The position numbers and the translations under genes are program-made. From positions 3,038,001 through 3,102,000 of the forward strand of contig NZ_CP033219.1 in the NCBI RefSeq assembly GCF_004006175.1: a stretch of DNA of 64,000 bases, read 5' to 3'. Of this stretch, positions 8,641-17,672 are shown piece after piece. Numbering within the stretch: position 1 is the stretch's first letter; each line of letters begins with the position of its first letter. The DNA comes from Parasedimentitalea marina. GTDB lineage: Bacteria; Pseudomonadota; Alphaproteobacteria; Rhodobacterales; Rhodobacteraceae. A model generated the notes under the pieces. It did not search any database. It was not told the DNA's origin and saw only the letters and a list, made by a program, of their open reading frames with translations.

Positions 8641-9879
8641 TTAGGCAACCTTGTCCAGATCAAAGGCATCATGCAATGCTTGGACTGCAAGTTCCATGTA
8701 TTTCCGGTCAATCAGCACGGAAATTTTAATCTCGGACGTGGTGATCACCTTGATGTTGATACCTTCATCCGACAGCACTTTGAACATCTTAGCAGCAACA
8801 CCAGACTGTGAGCGCATGCCAATGCCGACCACCGAGATTTTCGCAACATCTTTGTCGGCGACCAATTCAGCGTAGTTCAAGTCACCTGCGCCCTTGGTTT
8901 TCAACAGCGCCTGCTCGGCCCGGACCACCTGATCCGTTGGGCACGAGAAGGTCATATCCGTGCGTCCATCTTCACTGATGTTTTGCACGATCATGTCAAC
9001 ATTAACGCCACCTTCAGAAAGTGAGTTAAAGATGATGGCAGCGATGCCGGGACGGTCTGCGACGGACAACAGTGTCAACTTAGCCTCGTCGCGGGAATAG
9101 GCCACACCGGCCACTGCATTGGATTCCATGATTTCCTCCTCGGCGCAGACCAGTGTGCCGGCTTCATCAGATTGTTCTTCAAAACTGCTTAGAACACGTA
9201 GTTTAACCTTAAACCGCATTGCCAGCTCGACAGATCGGGTCTGCAGAACCTTAGCCCCTAGCGAGGCCAGTTCCAGCATTTCCTCGAACGAGATCTTGTC
9301 CAGTTTGCGGGCTTTGTCGCAGATACGGGGGTCGGTGGTATAGACCCCATCCACGTCGGTGTAGATATCGCAGCGCACGGCGTCAAAGGCAGCGGCAAAA
9401 GCCACGGCCGTGGTGTCCGATCCGCCCCGGCCCAGCGTGGTGATGCGGCCTTCGGGGCTAACACCCTGAAAACCCGCGACCACTGCGACCTTCATGCCCT
9501 CGCCGAATTTTTGATTGATGTTTTCGGTACCAATCTCTTCGATCCGGGCCTGACTATGGGCGCTGGTGGTTTGCAGTGGCACCTGCCAGCCTTGCCAACT
9601 GCGGGCCGGAACGTCCATTTCCTGCAACGTCAGGGCCATTAGTCCTGCGGTCACAGCCTCGCCCGACGACACCACCGCGTCGTATTCGCGGGCATCAAAC
9701 AGCGGCGAGGTCTCTTCAACCCAACCCACCATTTCATTGGTCTTGCCAGACATCGCCGAGACGATAACGATGACATCGTAGCCTTTGGCCACTTCGACAC
9801 CAACGCGTTTGGCGGCCCGGCGGATGCGGTCCAGGTTGGCGACTGAGGTGCCGCCGAATTTCATAACAAGTACCGGCAT
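8641..9879 (-). CDS. lysC: Aspartate kinase
   Basis: 412 residues, standard for a monofunctional aspartokinase that phosphorylates aspartate, the first step toward lysine, threonine and methionine. The N-terminal amino-acid kinase domain begins VMKFGGTSVA and contains GRGGSDTTAVA and YTDVDGVYTTDP. Two ACT domains follow (LSVADRPG..., ISVVGIGMRS...), the usual feedback sites for lysine/threonine. I take ATG 9879 (MPVLVMKFGG) because GGAGAG precedes it and homologues start there; the frame is open further upstream to 9972. It lies upstream of ptsP in the same orientation. Confidence 0.97.
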   Translation of the reverse strand: MPVLVMKFGGTSVANLDRIRRAAKRVGVEVAKGYDVIVIVSAMSGKTNEMVGWVEETSPLFDAREYDAVVSSGEAVTAGLMALTLQEMDVPARSWQGWQVPLQTTSAHSQARIEEIGTENINQKFGEGMKVAVVAGFQGVSPEGRITTLGRGGSDTTAVAFAAAFDAVRCDIYTDVDGVYTTDPRICDKARKLDKISFEEMLELASLGAKVLQTRSVELAMRFKVKLRVLSSFEEQSDEAGTLVCAEEEIMESNAVAGVAYSRDEAKLTLLSVADRPGIAAIIFNSLSEGGVNVDMIVQNISEDGRTDMTFSCPTDQVVRAEQALLKTKGAGDLNYAELVADKDVAKISVVGIGMRSQSGVAAKMFKVLSDEGINIKVITTSEIKISVLIDRKYMELAVQALHDAFDLDKVA

Positions 9880-10059
9880 TGGGGACACTCTCCATGCGCT
9901 GGCGTATTTCAATCCCCCGCGTCTTAAGCGAGCCGCGATGCAAGAGCAAGGGCAGTCGCCGTCTCTCACCACAGGGGACTATAGGGGCAAACGACGGGTT
10001 TACAGCCCGATGACCCGGTGCGACTGTCGGCGCAAATGATATCTATGAAAGGGATTTTC

Positions 10060-10422
10060 ATGCGATTTTTTGCGGCTTTGGCCTGCGCGACAGTACTGCC
10101 TTTGTCCGGTTTTGCCGATAATGCCAATATTGCAGGCACCGACGGCACCCGCTCTATTGGTCACATCGACTGCGCGGCCCAGGATGGTCAACCCAATAGC
10201 AGCTGCCCGGTCGAGATTCTGCCCAAGGAAGATGGCTCTGTCACTTTGCGTGTGTTGCTTCCGGGTGGTCAGGTGCGGTATCTCTATGCGACCGATGGGA
10301 AAATCACGTCGACTGACAGCACCGGGTCAATGGGATCAAAGACCCTAGCCAATTCCACGATCGTGCACATCACACCACAAGAGCGTTTCGAGATCCCCAA
10401 TAGCCTGCTCGCCGGGAAGTAA
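10060..10422 (+). CDS. Exported hypothetical protein
   Basis: 120 residues with an N-terminal signal peptide (MRFFAALACATVLPLSGFADN) and a small mature domain holding two cysteines (HIDCAAQDGQ, SSCPVEI), which could form a disulfide, and a segment predicted to be beta-rich. AAAGGGA sits 5 bases before ATG 10060; in-frame ATGs at 10045 and 10036 are alternatives. It diverges from lysC and converges on trkH. I do not recognise the family. Periplasmic location is likely from the leader. Confidence 0.75.
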   Translation: MRFFAALACATVLPLSGFADNANIAGTDGTRSIGHIDCAAQDGQPNSSCPVEILPKEDGSVTLRVLLPGGQVRYLYATDGKITSTDSTGSMGSKTLANSTIVHITPQERFEIPNSLLAGK

Positions 10423-10430
10423 CATTGTAG

Positions 10431-10450
10431 GGTGCGTGCTTGCACGCACC
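10431..10450. terminator. Perfect hairpin between convergent genes (REP-like)
   Basis: GGTGCGTGC-TT-GCACGCACC is a perfect 9-bp stem with a 2-base loop, between the convergent ends of the exported protein gene (10422) and trkH (10478). There is no T-tract. It resembles short dispersed palindromes found in many bacterial genomes and may act as a transcript-end stabiliser for both genes. Confidence 0.55.
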
Positions 10451-10477
10451 ACTGCCACACGTGTCAACAAGGCAATC

Positions 10478-11923
10478 TCATGCCCGCCAGAAACGGATGG
10501 TAAACAAAACATAGACCGCCATCAGCTCTAATCGGCCAATCAACATAGCCGAGATCAATATCCATTTGGCTGTGTCATTCAGCCCGGCAAAATTGCCGGC
10601 CGGGCCAATAATATTTCCCAGGCCTGGACCTATATTGGCAACAGCCGTTGCAGCGCCTGACACAGAGGTAGTGAAATCCAACCCGGTCAGTGCCAAGCCC
10701 CAGGCCACAAGACCGATGGTGACAATGAAGAAAACAAAGAATGAGATCACCGAGCTCAAAATGTCCGGCCCGACAGCCCGGCCCGCATAGCGTGGCGTGA
10801 ACACTCCATGGGGCGATCGAATACGCTGGATTTGGGCTTTGATAGATGCAAACAGCAGCTGATACCGGAATATCTTGATCGAGCAGGCGGTCGAGCCAGC
10901 ACAGCCTCCAATCAACCCTGTAAAGAACAGAACGGTCACCGGGAACCCACCCCAGGTCATGTAGTTAGCGCTGGCGTAGCCAGTTCCAGTCAACAATGAG
11001 ACCGTATTGAACAAAGTCTCACGAAACCCGACCTCGGACTGGCCGATGTGGCTCATGTTCCAAACAGTCAGGACCAGAACCAATATTAGGCCGGTGGCAA
11101 AAAAAGCGCGGATTTGACTGTCGCGCAGCAGCGGTTGGGCATGCCCCCCGGTCAGCTGCACAAAGCGCACAAAGGGCAATGCCGCCAGCAACATAAACAC
11201 AACGGCAACATATTGGGCTTGGTCAGAAAAATCCCCGAACGAGGCATCGTAATTGGCAAAACCACCTGTCGCCACGGTGGTCATGGCATGCACCACCGCG
11301 TCAAATGCCTGCATCCCGGTTGCTGCATAGGCCAATGCACATATCGTCGTCAAAGACACATAAATCACTGAAATTCGTGACGATATTTCGGTTGCCCGCG
11401 GCAGGATTTTCCCAAAGGTGTCAAAGCCTTCAGAACGGAAAATCTGCATACCCCCGACCCGCAGCTCAGGCAGGAACACCATTGCCACAACAATAATACC
11501 GATACCGCCCAGCCACTGCAGAATACCACGCCACAACAAGATACCCCGGGGCATCCCGTCCAACCCAGAGACAACTGTAGACCCGGTGGTGGTCAGACCC
11601 GACATCGCCTCAAAGAATGCATCCACGAAACGCAGCTCGGTCGCGCCCAAAACAAAGGGCAGCGCGCCAAACAATGGCAAGGCGAGCCAAACCCCGGTGG
11701 TCAGCAGAAAGGTTTGCTGAATGGTCAGCCCTTCGCGCACCCCATTGGCACAACTCAACGCAATAAGCCCACCTGCCAATACCGTGAACACAGCACTTTC
11801 CAGGAATACCGGCCACTCGCCCTGTCCGTCCCTAAGGTCAATTAACAGGGGAAACAGCATGGTTACGCCCAAAATGGCAACCAGCAGACCGATGACATAT
11901 CCAACAGGGCGAAGATCTAACAT
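10478..11923 (-). CDS. trkH: Trk-type potassium uptake membrane subunit TrkH
   Basis: 481 residues, strongly hydrophobic, with the four M1-P-M2-like repeats of the TrkH/KtrB superfamily. Selectivity-filter-like sequences are visible, e.g. SGLTTTGSTVV, TVATGGFANYD, LTGTGYASANY and AVANIGPGLGN. It forms the K+-conducting pore in the inner membrane and needs the cytoplasmic regulatory subunit TrkA, which is not encoded next to it. It ends 27 bp from the palindrome at 10431-10450. A large repeat and folE2 lie upstream of its start. Confidence 0.96.
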   Translation of the reverse strand: MLDLRPVGYVIGLLVAILGVTMLFPLLIDLRDGQGEWPVFLESAVFTVLAGGLIALSCANGVREGLTIQQTFLLTTGVWLALPLFGALPFVLGATELRFVDAFFEAMSGLTTTGSTVVSGLDGMPRGILLWRGILQWLGGIGIIVVAMVFLPELRVGGMQIFRSEGFDTFGKILPRATEISSRISVIYVSLTTICALAYAATGMQAFDAVVHAMTTVATGGFANYDASFGDFSDQAQYVAVVFMLLAALPFVRFVQLTGGHAQPLLRDSQIRAFFATGLILVLVLTVWNMSHIGQSEVGFRETLFNTVSLLTGTGYASANYMTWGGFPVTVLFFTGLIGGCAGSTACSIKIFRYQLLFASIKAQIQRIRSPHGVFTPRYAGRAVGPDILSSVISFFVFFIVTIGLVAWGLALTGLDFTTSVSGAATAVANIGPGLGNIIGPAGNFAGLNDTAKWILISAMLIGRLELMAVYVLFTIRFWRA

Positions 11924-12029
11924 GACGCGCAGGCTTGGCGCTCAGACCCTCTGCTGTCAAGCCAAAGGGGACTTTCTGACAACTCGCGCACCAAATTGAT
12001 GCAGGCCAACAGGGACACGGAAAACGAAT

Positions 12030-12160
12030 TTCTCCCGCCTCTGCACAGGTCACCGGCTTTGCCGGCACCTTGCAGAGTTGGGCGTGGCGCCGCGCTTTGC
12101 GCGGCGCCACGCCCAACGGGAACCGGACCTCCGTAAGGAGACCGGTGACGGGCGGGAGAA
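12030..12160. repeat. Cloverleaf-like ~130-bp dispersed repeat, copy A
   Basis: The element is bounded by TTCTCCCGCC (12030-12039) and its complement GGCGGGAGAA (12151-12160). Inside, a perfect 18-bp stem (12078-12095 with 12099-12116, loop TTT) is flanked by smaller hairpins (CGGCTTTGCCG on the left, CCTCCGTAAGGAG on the right). The whole folds into a cloverleaf. A second copy with the same outer ends and the same 18-bp stem is at 52944-53073. It lies between folE2 and trkH and has no coding capacity. Confidence 0.85.
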
Positions 12161-12217
12161 GTTGGGTTGTGAAAAGAGATAACTTTCGAACGATCAATCC
12201 AAAAGCCTACGCCCTCA

Positions 12218-13321
12218 TCAACCGCGATGTATCAGTGTTGAAAACAACTGTGGATCGAGACTGCGGGCAACAAAAGTCTCACCGCTGGTCAATACACTGA
12301 CCGCGTCATGACTGTGCAGGCTTTCCTGGTGACTGGCCAACACACGAAAGTCGCCAATGCGGGGGTCACTTTGCAGGGCTTCGCAGAACAACCGCGCAGC
12401 ATCTTCAACAAATATCGGGTTGGCGGCGTTCAGCTCAGCAAAGGCCTGTTCATCTTCTCGCTTGACCATCACCTGAGTTTCGGTCGGAACCGCCCGACGG
12501 CAGTGATCAATTAGATCCTCAAACCACAGACAGTCCCCACCGGGTTTTACCTGCACCGACAGTCGCGCCACTGAACGTTGAGAATGCGGTGTTGCAAGTT
12601 GACCGCGGGTCTCACGGGCGTGTTCGCTGAGCTCTAGCGAACAGGGACATGTTGAGGAATAAACGTAATCGAGATGGATGATTTTCTCGCGGATACCATC
12701 ATGATCAACCAGCTCTAACGTGAGATCATAATATTGATAACCCGACAGCCCCGACCGCAGGCTATTCACCCGTGCCGGAAACGAGAACCGCATCTGGATG
12801 CGCGCATCTGGACTGTCCAGGTCTGTTAGATAGTCATCCAGTGCGGCCGCCATCACTTCAAAGCTAAACGTCCGGTCCGCGTGTTTATAGAAACTGCGCA
12901 TGATCCGGGACATATTGATGCCCTTTTTCTCGCCTTCCAGGCTCACGGTTCCTGTAATCGAGGTCTCTAATGTCAGGTCCCCATCATCGCGGGTGTGAAA
13001 CCGGATCGGCAGTCGGAAATTGGATATACCGACATGCTGGATCTGTTGGCGGGCACCACGGATCAGGCTGGCCGGTCCGTTCTGCAGGTCGGGCAATGTG
13101 TCCCGGTATGCCTCATCTGATTTGAAATCTTTGGGGTATTGGCGGGACAAATCAGGGTAATTCCGCAACTCTACGTCGGGCAGCAACCGGGTTACCGCTG
13201 GATCCAATTGGGCAATCTCGGTCGCAGTTGCGCCGGCAGCCCAATTGCGCAGCAACGCAAGTGCCGCAGCGGCTGCATCACGATCTGGCGCAGTGTCGGT
13301 TTCACCTGAGTGGATATTCAT
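12218..13321 (-). CDS. folE2: GTP cyclohydrolase FolE2 (type IB)
   Basis: 367 residues matching the FolE2 family (COG1469), which converts GTP to dihydroneopterin triphosphate at the start of folate synthesis and uses Mn or other metals instead of the Zn of FolE. Recognisable blocks are the central RLPIRFHTRD, EKKGINMSRIMRSFY, the Cys-containing SSTCPCSLELS with its metal-ligand Cys, and PIFVEDAARLFCEAL. The start is ATG 13321, with GAAGGA upstream; an in-frame GTG at 13327 is possible. It is monocistronic, between metZ and a repeat element. Confidence 0.95.
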   Translation of the reverse strand: MNIHSGETDTAPDRDAAAAALALLRNWAAGATATEIAQLDPAVTRLLPDVELRNYPDLSRQYPKDFKSDEAYRDTLPDLQNGPASLIRGARQQIQHVGISNFRLPIRFHTRDDGDLTLETSITGTVSLEGEKKGINMSRIMRSFYKHADRTFSFEVMAAALDDYLTDLDSPDARIQMRFSFPARVNSLRSGLSGYQYYDLTLELVDHDGIREKIIHLDYVYSSTCPCSLELSEHARETRGQLATPHSQRSVARLSVQVKPGGDCLWFEDLIDHCRRAVPTETQVMVKREDEQAFAELNAANPIFVEDAARLFCEALQSDPRIGDFRVLASHQESLHSHDAVSVLTSGETFVARSLDPQLFSTLIHRG

Positions 13322-13460
13322 CAGCACATTTTCCTTCGTGGCGGCAGCTGCACAGCAGAGTGCCTGTGTAACCTTTTAGCCAAAGGAATACAAAAGAGAT
13401 GCGCCATTTGCGGCAGCATCCCCACCAAATCAGCCGTTCCTTGTAACCGGCTATGAAAAT

Positions 13461-13498
13461 GAGGGGACTGTCTGCCCCCTCTTGCCCTGATGGGCAAT
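13461..13498. terminator. Two small hairpins between folE2 and metZ
   Basis: GAGGGG/CCCCTC (13461-13466 with 13476-13481) is followed by TTGCCC/GGGCAA (13483-13488 with 13493-13498). They lie just beyond the metZ stop in its transcription direction and upstream of folE2. No clear U-tract, so terminator function is only plausible. Confidence 0.35.
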
Positions 13499-13557
13499 TC
13501 ACCCCCGAGGATATTTTTGCCCAGGTGAATATGCAGCCATTCCTGACAGTCTGAGTG

Positions 13558-14748
13558 TCAGCTCTGGGCCGCCTTAAGAGCCTGCTGCAAATCTGCAATC
13601 AAATCATCTGCATCCTCAAGTCCGACCGAGAACCGCACCAGCCCCGGTGTAATACCCAGCTCAACCTTTTGATCCTCAGGCAGGCGTTGATGTGTCGTGG
13701 TAGCCGGGTGAGTGGCAATGGACTTGGCGTCGCCAAGATTGTTGGAAATCACCGGAATAGTCATGGCATTGAGGAATTTGAAGGCCGCCTCTTTGCCGCC
13801 TATCAAGTCCAGTGACAACACGGTGCCGCCTTTGCCGCCCAACTGACGTTGCACCAGCGCGTTTTGTGCATGACCCGGCAGACCTGGATAGATAGTGCGG
13901 GCCAGCGCCGCGTGTCCGTCCAGAGCAGTGGCAATTTTCAACGCGCTTTCGGCCTGTGCATTGACACGCAGGGAAATGGTTTCCAAGCCTTTGAGCAATA
14001 CCCAGGCATTAAAGGGACTAAGTGATCCGCCAGTGTGCTTCATGTAAGGTTCAAGCGTGCCGCGGATGAAATCCTTGGTGCCCAGGACCACGCCACCCAA
14101 TGCGCGTCCCTGGCCATCAATATGCTTGGTGGCAGAGTAGATCACCACATCGGCGCCTTGGGCAATGGCGTTGGAGAACACCGGTGTCGAGAACACATTA
14201 TCAACCACCACGGTGGCCCCGACACCATGGGCGATTTCGGCCACCGCTGCGATGTCGATCACCTCCAGTGTCGGGTTCGACATGGATTCGAAAAAGACGG
14301 CCTTGGTGTCCGGGCGCACAGCCGCGCGCCACTGATCCAAGTCGGTACCATCCACCAATGTCACTTCAACGCCGAAATTGGCCAGAACATTTTCCAGGAT
14401 ATACAGGCAGGAGCCGAACAGCGCCTTGGCCGAGACGATGTGATCTCCGGCCTTTAGCTGTGCGCAGAGCGCCCCATTGACTGCCGCCATGCCCGAGGCG
14501 GTGGCAAAGGCATCTTCGGCGCCTTCCAGCAGGGCGATGCGGTCCTCGAACATTGCAACGGTCGGATTTCCATAACGCGCGTAAATAAACTCGTCCGGAC
14601 CAGTATCGATAAAGCGCGCTTCGGCCTGTTCGGCCGTCTCGTAGACGAACCCTTGAGTCAGGAATATCGCCTCGCTGACCTCGTTATACTGACTGCGGCG
14701 GGTGCCACCATGCACCATCTTGGTTGCTTTGTTCCAGTTTTCGCTCAT
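13558..14748 (-). CDS. metZ: O-succinylhomoserine sulfhydrylase
   Basis: 396 residues of the Cys/Met-metabolism PLP enzyme family, which makes homocysteine directly from O-succinylhomoserine and sulfide. The PLP lysine is residue 208 in YSATKHIDG. Other family blocks are YARYGNPTV, ATASGMAAV, FFESMSNPTLEVIDI and the C-terminal THPATTTHQRLPEDQ...VGLEDADDLI. The MetZ subgroup is inferred from the N-terminus and GQGRALGG. AGGAGG lies 7 bases before ATG 14748; a GTG directly before it (14751) is also possible. The leader carries a SAM-II riboswitch and terminator, which fits repression by S-adenosylmethionine. Confidence 0.95.
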   Translation of the reverse strand: MSENWNKATKMVHGGTRRSQYNEVSEAIFLTQGFVYETAEQAEARFIDTGPDEFIYARYGNPTVAMFEDRIALLEGAEDAFATASGMAAVNGALCAQLKAGDHIVSAKALFGSCLYILENVLANFGVEVTLVDGTDLDQWRAAVRPDTKAVFFESMSNPTLEVIDIAAVAEIAHGVGATVVVDNVFSTPVFSNAIAQGADVVIYSATKHIDGQGRALGGVVLGTKDFIRGTLEPYMKHTGGSLSPFNAWVLLKGLETISLRVNAQAESALKIATALDGHAALARTIYPGLPGHAQNALVQRQLGGKGGTVLSLDLIGGKEAAFKFLNAMTIPVISNNLGDAKSIATHPATTTHQRLPEDQKVELGITPGLVRFSVGLEDADDLIADLQQALKAAQS

Positions 14749-14777
14749 CACATGTCCTCCTGCGCCTTTTGCGCACT

Positions 14778-14811
14778 AAAAAACCCCAATTCGGCCAAGC
14801 GAAAAGGGGTT
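14778..14811 (-). terminator. Intrinsic terminator in the metZ leader
   Basis: Reading on the minus strand, AACCCC pairs with GGGGTT; an inner TTCG/CGAA stem is separated from it by two T-T mismatches. Six T residues follow at once. It lies between the SAM-II aptamer and the metZ ribosome binding site, so it is placed to attenuate metZ transcription. Confidence 0.8.
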
Positions 14812-14825
14812 CCTTCACATCCTGA

Positions 14826-14882
14826 CCTCTTTAGCGGGAGTGTTTTACGTGGCCCCGCAATCCGGTAACAAATCGCGCACGG
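14826..14882 (-). ncRNA. SAM-II riboswitch aptamer upstream of metZ
   Basis: The minus-strand leader reads CGTGCGCGATTTGTTACCGG followed by ATTGCGGGGCCACGTAAAAC and then CCCGCTAAAGAGG. The blocks GATTT...ACCGGATTGC, CCACGTAAA and CGCTAAAGAGG match the conserved core of SAM-II (the metA motif of alphaproteobacteria). GCGGG and CCCGC can form the P2 pseudoknot helix and CGTG/CACG the P1 helix. It precedes a methionine biosynthesis gene, as expected. SAM-II usually hides the ribosome binding site; here a terminator hairpin follows instead. Confidence 0.87.
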
Positions 14883-15159
14883 TCAGGGTGGTCCCCCTGA
14901 CTAATTTTGCCTTTGGTACTGACGTCCTAAAATGCCTTACCAAAGATGACATAGCGCAGATTTCAGCAAGTGATCAATCCAGCTACTATCGATCAGATAT
15001 CGGAAAATCACACCAAAAAGCAAGAGCGCACCGCAAAAAGAAAAGCGGTATCCTGATATGGCGTTGCGGCATAAAACCGATCGGAGTGCCTGCGGCATTT
15101 TTCGAAACGATATCATGAAACACCTGCCTATTGACCAACACATTGGCGGCAGATGGCAT

Positions 15160-15621
15160 TTAAAGCGCGCCTGCCTTCTTCTTTGCCTCGTGGTGGGAAA
15201 TGTAAATCGATGAGGCAACAATGATGCTGGCCCCCAACACCGTATAGATATCCGGCATTTCGCCGAACACGGCGTAGCCCAGAATCGCAGCATAGATCAG
15301 CTTAGAGTACTCCATGTTGCCGATCACGCTGGCTTCACCCAACCGAAGGGCATTGATGCCCACCCATTGTCCTACGGTGGCAAGCCCTCCCATTGCTAAC
15401 AACAACAATACCCCTTGCGTGTCCGGGGTCGTCCAAAGCCAAAACAACGGCACGCTCGCCAACGTCCCAACAAATACGGATTGATACGCAAGCAATGTAG
15501 CTGTGGGCTCTGTCTGAGACACCTTGCGAACTGATGTTACCGCCATCGCCGCCCCAAGTGCACCAATCAATGGAATCACGGCGTTAAGTTCGTTGAAGCC
15601 GTCCACTCCGGGGCGCATCAC
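15160..15621 (-). pseudogene. 5'-truncated DMT/EamA permease
   Basis: 153 residues matching only the C-terminal half of EamA-family drug/metabolite transporters, which normally have ten membrane helices in two EamA repeats (~300 residues). The remaining piece starts at the WFIGVMRPG segment between the repeats and carries the whole second repeat (GALGAAMAVTSVRKV ... YAVFGEMPDIYTVLGASIIVASSIYIS). The frame continues only about 15 codons upstream before a stop (the codons WFIGV are still family-like), and the first repeat is absent from 15622-15741. The SDR gene starts just beyond, so a deletion joined the two. Probably non-functional. Confidence 0.75.
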
Positions 15622-15741
15622 GCCGATGAACCATTCTTGTCTTTTCCAACAGTGATAGCGCGATCATAGCGGCGGTGAGGTTTGGCATATTGCCAATCTG
15701 GATGAGTCTGTGCAGGGTTCGCGCAAACAGGAGCAGGTATT

Positions 15742-16431
15742 ATGGGTCAAAACATTGTTGTGACAGGGGCCACCAGCGGTTTGGGGCTGGCTCTGGTCGA
15801 GCGTTTGCTCGCCAGTGGATTTCAACCAGTCCTGACAGGTCGCAATGGCGACAAAGTGGCCCGTGCGGCGGCCGACCTGGGGGTGCCGGGATATCAAATG
15901 GATGTTGCCGATGCTGGGTCAATCCAGCGCGTAAGTGCGCAGATTATAGCTGACCTTGGGCCGATTGATGGGCTGATCAACAATGCAGGCATATGGCTGG
16001 AAGGCGACTTTGACACCTACTCGGCCGAACAGATTCAGCGCGTCATCGACACCAATACCACCGGCACGATTCTAACCACCCATGCCTTTTTGCCCGAAAT
16101 GCTGAATCGTCGTAGCGGCACCATCATTAACACCGTCTCAACTGGCGCACTGTACTGCCGCAAGCTGATCAGCGTGTATTCGGCCAGCAAGTGGGCCATC
16201 CGGGGCTTCACCGGCTGTATGGAGGTGGAATGCGCCCCCAAAGGTGTTCGGGTGATGGGATTCTACCCCGGAAAAATCGCCACCAGCATGTATGACACAG
16301 CGGGCGTCACGCGCGAACTGGATGTCGCCATGAGCTCTCAACAGGGTGCGGACATGGTTGTCACCATGTTGCAAGATAAAGGCATGGTATGGTCACAAGT
16401 CACCGGCCGGGCGATCACCGATTATATCTAA
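15742..16431 (+). CDS. Short-chain dehydrogenase/reductase
   Basis: 229 residues of the classical SDR superfamily (Rossmann fold oxidoreductases). Visible motifs are the NAD(P) loop TGATSGLG near residues 8-15, NNAG in DGLINNAG, the catalytic Ser in NTVSTGAL and YSASK (Tyr/Lys). The Arg in VLTGRNG after beta-2 suggests NADP(H) preference. AGGAGCAGG lies before ATG 15742. It is cytoplasmic and has no operon partner. The substrate cannot be predicted. Confidence 0.93.
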   Translation: MGQNIVVTGATSGLGLALVERLLASGFQPVLTGRNGDKVARAAADLGVPGYQMDVADAGSIQRVSAQIIADLGPIDGLINNAGIWLEGDFDTYSAEQIQRVIDTNTTGTILTTHAFLPEMLNRRSGTIINTVSTGALYCRKLISVYSASKWAIRGFTGCMEVECAPKGVRVMGFYPGKIATSMYDTAGVTRELDVAMSSQQGADMVVTMLQDKGMVWSQVTGRAITDYI

Positions 16432-16769
16432 GTGCACGCATAAGACAGGCGAGCGCGTCGTGACCGCTCTAACAATCATTCACCCCGAACACCTGGTGGC
16501 GGCCTGCGGTTTTTGATCAATAAGCCGACCGTCACCATGATCCTAAACAACGTCAGTTCTGCGCAGAGAGCGCTCTTTGCAAAGTCAGTGTCGGTTGAGT
16601 GTGGCTGTCAATATGAATGGCCCACAGCCGCCATTCGTTAGCAAAGGGGCGAAAGACAGGGTTGAGCCCTCTTTTGCCTTGGGTGTTGGCGCAGGAAATT
16701 GCCAGGGGGTCTAGACACGGCTGCTCCCTGCAAAGCTTGGCACATGAAATTGGCAGAACTCCACTCTCC
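16432..16769. other. Non-coding stretch after the SDR gene
   Basis: No gene called. ORFs here (16553-16813 on the minus strand, 16617-16820 on the plus strand) lack ribosome binding sites and recognisable composition. The sequence looks like degraded intergenic DNA next to the accessory region. Confidence 0.5.
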
Positions 16770-16943
16770 CTACAGCCCACCATTGAATCCATAGACCACG
16801 CCAATCCGAGCACTGCCTGAAATGGTTACGCCCGACTCTTGAGGTGTCTCAGTTTTTGGTGGTGTGTGTGTTCCTAGAGGACCGTTAGCATCACACGCTG
16901 CCAAAAAACCAATCGCCGTTATCGAGAGTACTATTCGGCTCAT
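16770..16943 (-). CDS. 57-residue predicted lipoprotein
   Basis: A short minus-strand frame, ATG 16943 to TAG 16770. The N-terminus is a textbook lipoprotein signal: MSRIVLSITAIGFLAAC, with lipobox LAAC and acceptor Cys17. A Pro/Thr-rich linker follows, then VTISGSARIGVVYGFNGGL, which resembles both the first strand of Rhodobacterales porins and the C-terminal motif of tiny lipoproteins in this group. It may be a complete small lipoprotein or the start of a gene cut short by the TAG. The ribosome binding site is weak. Confidence 0.6.
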   Translation of the reverse strand: MSRIVLSITAIGFLAACDANGPLGTHTPPKTETPQESGVTISGSARIGVVYGFNGGL

Positions 16944-17672
16944 ATTAAGTCTCGCTTTCTATTGGGTGATTTGCGTTCGGCTTGCCCGTCGTGCACTAGG
17001 CACTTGTAGGTAAGCGCCCGAAATTCAATACCTTCAACCGGCATTCCCCAAGTAGAATACCAATTCTGTAAAAATTGCGGTAAATCGGGATTCGATCAAG
17101 CCACTTTCGGCGTGGCGCTACCATCCCCTCGTCCGCAGCTCAGTTCCGCGCTCCGCCCTTGATGTTCCTGATGCCGCCTTATGCTGCGCCGAGCACGAAT
17201 GTGGCAGAAGGGCGGAAAACTGCCATTAGACGCATATGTTACGAAGGTCGGCTATGAATAGTATCGGTACCGGCGATTAGCTCAGCAATCCAACAAGGCC
17301 TTCTTAGTTGCCCCTCTGTCTCCCAATGGACGAAGTATCCAATGAGGATAGAAACCAAATACATGCCCGGTAGAACTCGCACAGGCCGATTGACTGGAAT
17401 AAAATGCTTCAGGATTTTCGAAGAATGGGCCTTCTTCCTGGAAAATGTACCATAAATTGTTTCCATTTCGTCAGGATAGTGTTTCTGAGTCTCTGGCTAG
17501 TCGGATTTTCCACTTCCTGTTATTCATTCAGAAATGGTTGACGTTTGTGCCTTTGTAAGAAAGAAATTCTTGCCCTGCCAACCCTCCGGTGAATAAGCGC
17601 CCAAAAGAATTTTTGGACCAACACTAGAAACCAATAGTGCCGCACCAGAACCTTTAATTTGAGGCTAATTCC
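16944..17672. other. Sparse region upstream of the RTX gene
   Basis: About 730 bp. The only ORF of note is 17239-17466 on the minus strand (75 codons, one hydrophobic segment PGMYLVSILIGYFV, no domain recognised, no clear ribosome binding site), which I regard as doubtful. 17100-17225 is GC-rich and looks like degraded coding or repeat DNA. The RTX promoter should lie in 17470-17670. Confidence 0.5.

Noticed and set aside
16553..16813. 86-codon minus-strand ORF
   Set aside because: Overlaps the small lipoprotein gene, has no start context and odd composition; more likely degraded DNA.
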